Shown: positions 59,351 to 62,903 of the stretch, piece after piece
Layout: the number at the start of each line of letters is the position of its first letter
How positions within the stretch are numbered: the stretch's first letter is position 1
NCBI GenBank assembly: GCA_015680685.1
Contig: MNCI01029478.1
Location: forward strand, 8,426-71,328
Source: Gnetum montanum
Lineage: Eukaryota > Streptophyta > Gnetopsida > Gnetales > Gnetaceae
DNA length: 62,903 nucleotides
Reading direction: 5' to 3'
The notes under the pieces: model-generated
The model's input: only the letters and a program-made list of their open reading frames with translations
Told to the model about the DNA's origin: nothing
Database searches by the model: none
Position numbers and translations under genes: made by a program

Positions 59351-61010
59351 ATATATAAGAGGATTTCTAGGATCAGAGAATTTCCTTAGAAGATGACCAG
59401 ATTTAATCTAATCAGTGATGACATGGGTTAACATGATAGTATGCATTGGGTGTTGTCTTTGGTTTGAAAGAAGCTCTAAAGATTTGAACAATGGTAAGCT
59501 GTTTGGATAATTAGTCGCTTATGGTTTTAAGGACTTAGTTGGATTGTTGGTTCTAAAGAAAGATCTCTTCTTTGATCGGTTGTCCAAACCAATAGTAGGT
59601 TGAGGGTTGACGACCCCTGTAGTATTACGTTGTTGCGGCTGGGTAGGAAGCTTGCCCTACATAGTTGGAGCAAGTGGTAATGGAGCTGAGGGTGGAAGAG
59701 ATGTAGACAGATGAGAGAGATAGTACATATGTGAAACATCACCCTAAGGAGAAGAAGTTCTATAGTACTCGGGAGTCTGGTAGTAAGGCTAAGGAGTGAC
59801 GTGACTAGTAGAGTCATGTGGAAAAATCAACTACTGAATGTAATACCTGCATGGGTCAAGTTGACAGTAAGGTTATTGTTGACGTGGTAGTGGCTTTCCC
59901 CATGATTGTGGTTGTTGCCACTATTGATACTATTCATTTGTTTATGGTGGAGCTCCACTTGGATAATATGTTAAGGTCTGGTGGAACTGCCTTGGGTTAC
60001 CTTGAGGATAAGGTAACCTTCTAGGTGTTTGTCATATGTTTAACCATGGGTTTAGTGCATACACCCCAGACTCTTGCAAACATGACACTACTAGGCAACA
60101 TCCTTTAGGATGGTCATATTGTCATATCTCACATTTGCCATCATTTTCTATGTCTGAATTCACAACCTCTTCAATGATGGCAACTTTGCCCTTACCCTTG
60201 TTACGTGCATACTCAACTTCTTTCTTTTTCCTTCTCTCTTGGTGACTACTTTGTTCTCTAGACTCCTCTACTATTTTTAGGATAGTTTAAAATTTGTTGT
60301 CTAGGGAGTTCCACATTTGATCTACCTTTGTTGATACTTCTAATGAAAATTTTTGAATGGGCAAAGCCTTTCTATTCACCATCTCTTCAAGTGGTAACTC
60401 TTCCTCATCTTTGCAAAATCTAATTTCATTCTTTTAGAGGGAAGGATCTCCATTTTACTCTTCTATCCTTTCTCTTTTCCTGAACTCACCTTCCTCCTTG
60501 GCAACTTGCTCCAACCATCTTTGTATTTTTTGGGCTCTAAGTGCAAATAGCCTTCCTTGGGCATGAGTCCCAAGGGTTTTTCATGTTTCATACCTAAGCC
60601 CATCTACGAGATGGTGTAGTTGTTTCTTCTACGAGTAACCTTGGCCAGGGCAATGATGTAATAACATATAATGTCAATCCATGGTAGCATTCAAGGGTTC
60701 ATGTCCTCCTTGTTTCCATCCTGGTATTTGCTTATTCAGGTTGGACACTCGAGAGTACCTTTGATACTTATCATTAAATAGCTCCAACATGATACTCCAT
60801 CGATGAATGGATTCTAGTTCTAAGGATTGATACTAGCTTTTCACTTCCTTGATCAGTGTTTGTGGAAACAACTTTAGCTTTTTTCATGTATTTTCTATAT
60901 TTTGCAAAGCACATGCATCATGGAATGCATGTAGATGATTTTGAGTATCAGTATTGTATCCCCCTTCAAATCGTGGGATGTTATTCATGTCTAGTTTTTT
61001 GATCCTACTA
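59351..61010 (-). pseudogene. Athila-like Ty3 gag remnant
   Basis: Gag core near 60540-61010 on the minus strand: HLHAFHDACALQNI, then KLFPQTLI (compare the FP-x-TL motif of plant Ty3 Gag), then ELFNDKYQ. A degraded zinc-knuckle zone near 60090-60130 has one Cys position as TGA. It is followed by a Pro/Tyr/Gln-rich tail that matches 5052-5760. No 5' LTR is visible to the right, so the element is 5'-truncated. Confidence 0.7.
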
Positions 61011-62291
61011 TCCTTCTAGTGCCTTGTTGAAATTCTAATGGCCTCTATTATATCTAACATACTTTGGGTGGTAAGTAGGGGTTCATCATGATCGTACTTT
61101 TTATGGCCTCTATGATGCCTATGCTATTCCCTACATTCTCTTCTTTCATGATGTGTCTCTCTAGAATACCGTCATCCCCTTTCCCAACTATTTTTTTTGG
61201 TGATTTATATTTTTCTTACTATTGGCATATTTGGCCATTTCATGGAATAGGTTGGCATGATTAAAGGTTTATGTAGTTAGAAAAATTTCTATTTGTAACA
61301 CAAATTAAGGAAAGAAGGCCTCTGCAGTAACAAAGGAAATTTCATCTCTTAATAAAGCAATGCAAAGAGATACCAAATGTAGGATGACGGTAAATACAAA
61401 TATTATGATGAGTTGGGAACCAAAAGTGTCTTACAAGATTAAATTAGCTTTGAAAAATCTTGATAGGTGTTGGCAAATTTTCAGCCACTACATGGAGCAG
61501 GAGTTTCAGTTACTTAAGAAGAATAAAAATAAAATAGGTGTTAAAATTCGGATGAGTTTTATGGTGATAAAAAACATATTTAATTTAACCTTACATTGGG
61601 AAAAGAATGTAATATCTCAGCATATTACATTCAACCAAACTTAGACTGGTTCAGTAATGGTGGCAGACATGGAATATACAGGGCCTGGCCACACAAATAT
61701 ATCAAGGATGAATATTATTCAAGAATGATGTTGGTCCTGCTTTCACAGAAGCCAAAGAACAGAGAAAATAGGTTCTGTGTTAAGAAGAAACAGTTACTGA
61801 ATACTCTTAGAGACAAGGTTAAGTGCAAATTTAAAAAAAAAACGCAGTATCAATATGGCAACAAAAACATAGTGCTGCTTGCCGCTAAAATTTTGCCAAG
61901 AAAACGCCAGAAATCACTTCATATTCCTTTCGGAATTTTGTCAAACACTTGCCGCAAAAGGTTTCTTTGTTCTGTTTCCATAGTGAGCCTAATTTCTTGG
62001 CCAGAGACTACTGAAGACGAATGAAGCAGGGTTAGAACGTAGCCGGTTTCCATGCCTACACCTATGCCTGCGATTCTGGATGGTTACCAGCAAAAACTAC
62101 AAAACAAAAATACAAATGCGCCGGACTTGGATGCTGTCCACGAATAGGAGCAAGACACCATTGCCGAGGGTTCACAAATTCAACTCATTTCACCATTAAT
62201 ATGAGTAAATTAGTAACTGATGCCGAGCTGTGTGTAGAAGCTGTTCCAACTGCAATCGTGTTTGTGGGGGTTCAATAGATGACACCCAGCC
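61011..62291. other. Unassigned region
   Basis: Two overlapping + strand open frames (61360-61644, 94 codons; 61596-62024, 142 codons), Lys/Arg-rich and without recognised domains. The region is less AT-rich after ~62000. No transposon signature was seen. Confidence 0.35.
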
Positions 62292-62591
62292 ATGGCGGAT
62301 GCGGAAGACATGGAGATGGCGGTAGCAGAGCAGCGGCAGGGTTCCAGCAACATCAGCAACAAACCAACGGTGGCGGCAATCGCGACCTCAGGCCAATCCA
62401 AGGCAGAGCGGTGGCAGCAAAATAACGAATGGAGCAGTTCGGTGGAGAGAAACGGCACAAATCGCGAGAGAAAGCTGCGCACAGAAGAAGCCATCAAAGC
62501 AACGCGATTAACCGCGTTAGAAAACCATTTACATTTGAAACGTATTTGCCATTCCATAAAGTTAATTTTAAAATGTAAGCTTCAAAGATAA
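62292..62591 (+). CDS. Possible first exon or short gene, unknown function
   Basis: An open frame of 99 codons from ATG to TAA in a locally GC-richer patch. The N-terminus is acidic (MADAEDMEMAVAEQ), followed by a Ser/Asn/Gln-rich and then an Arg/Lys/Glu-rich segment. A 115-codon frame exists on the opposite strand (62210-62557), so the orientation is not certain. No family was recognised. The codon pattern up to about residue 75 looks more gene-like than the rest, so a splice site near 62520 is possible. Confidence 0.25.
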   Translation: MADAEDMEMAVAEQRQGSSNISNKPTVAAIATSGQSKAERWQQNNEWSSSVERNGTNRERKLRTEEAIKATRLTALENHLHLKRICHSIKLILKCKLQR

Positions 62592-62903
62592 TTATTGAAT
62601 ATAAATGCTGGATACTTACCTATATATTAAAATTATATTCAAAGACCAAATTCTTGAGGATATTTACCCAATATCATATATGATGTAAACACTTGTTAGT
62701 TGCAGATTTTCTTTTCATAACTATCTAAAATTGTTGTAACTTTCTCCTAGCTTGTTGAGAAAATAATATTCTAATTGGTTAGTCAGGTTACTTGAGAGAA
62801 AAGTTAGGAGAGATATTTTTGGGATATTTGGAAATTGCAACTTACCTATACATCACTAAGAAGACTTGACATCTCATTTGGAAGAAGCAAAATCAAAGGG
62901 ATA
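62592..62903. other. AT-rich right edge, nothing recognised
   Basis: No open frame and no repeat match was seen up to the window end. Confidence 0.4.

Noticed and set aside
1-62903. tRNA, rRNA or other structural RNA genes
   Set aside because: No cloverleaf or conserved rRNA blocks were seen; tRNA-like words are primer-binding sites of copia elements.

Overview
This window looks like intergenic DNA from a very large plant nuclear genome. Its composition fits a gymnosperm, plausibly a conifer; that assignment is inference from the mixture of old, heavily decayed Ty3, Ty1/copia and LINE relics, the AT-rich spacers and the single spliced gene. No bacterial, organellar or rRNA/tRNA features were recognised.

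The one convincing host gene is a three-exon AAA-ATPase of the BCS1-like/AATP1 plant family at 14415-16694 (+), with a TATA box at 14364. A single N at 16606 lies between two near-identical 18-bp copies in its last exon. This shifts the frame and is most likely an assembly artefact. Two weaker host-like pieces are a possible two-exon minus-strand gene end (39190-40344) and a GC-richer possible first exon at the right edge (62292-62591, +).

Layout, left to right: the 3' end of a relatively young Tat/Ogre-like Ty3 element (pol with archaeal-type RNase H and integrase, a 3' UTR tandem array, a ~2.35-kb LTR) covers 1-5045. Next comes an internally deleted Athila-like Ty3 relic on + (gag piece, 3' UTR, LTR; 5052-8731), then a minus-strand L1-type LINE (9906-13638) with a 312-bp inverted copy of its own segment beside the ATPase promoter. 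After the gene and an empty AT-rich stretch with a degenerate array (19198-19830) come two copia relics arranged head to head (21135-24979 minus, about 26458-31517 plus). An LTR-like unit with unusual 49-bp inverted ends sits at 25006-25961. Then follow a solo LTR (31513-32340), a relict Tat-type LTR end, a gag-only minus-strand element (32795-35290), a Ty3 relic cut by a copia element (35290-38745), a low-copy-looking segment (38746-40830), an RTE LINE tail (41187-42080), a third copia relic on + (42600-45510), two + strand LINE fragments (49180-52840), and a long minus-strand Athila-like Ty3 relic with its 3' LTR (52978-61010).

Almost every mobile element is inactivated by in-frame stops and indels. 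Many of the stops look like CAG/CAA to TAG/TAA or TGG to TAG/TGA changes. In all five retropepsin active sites that can be read, the catalytic-triad glycine is an AGN codon. No new gene system was found. The most interesting signals are structural: arrays placed next to LTR promoters, long inverted termini on one LTR-like unit, and the parallel active-site losses.
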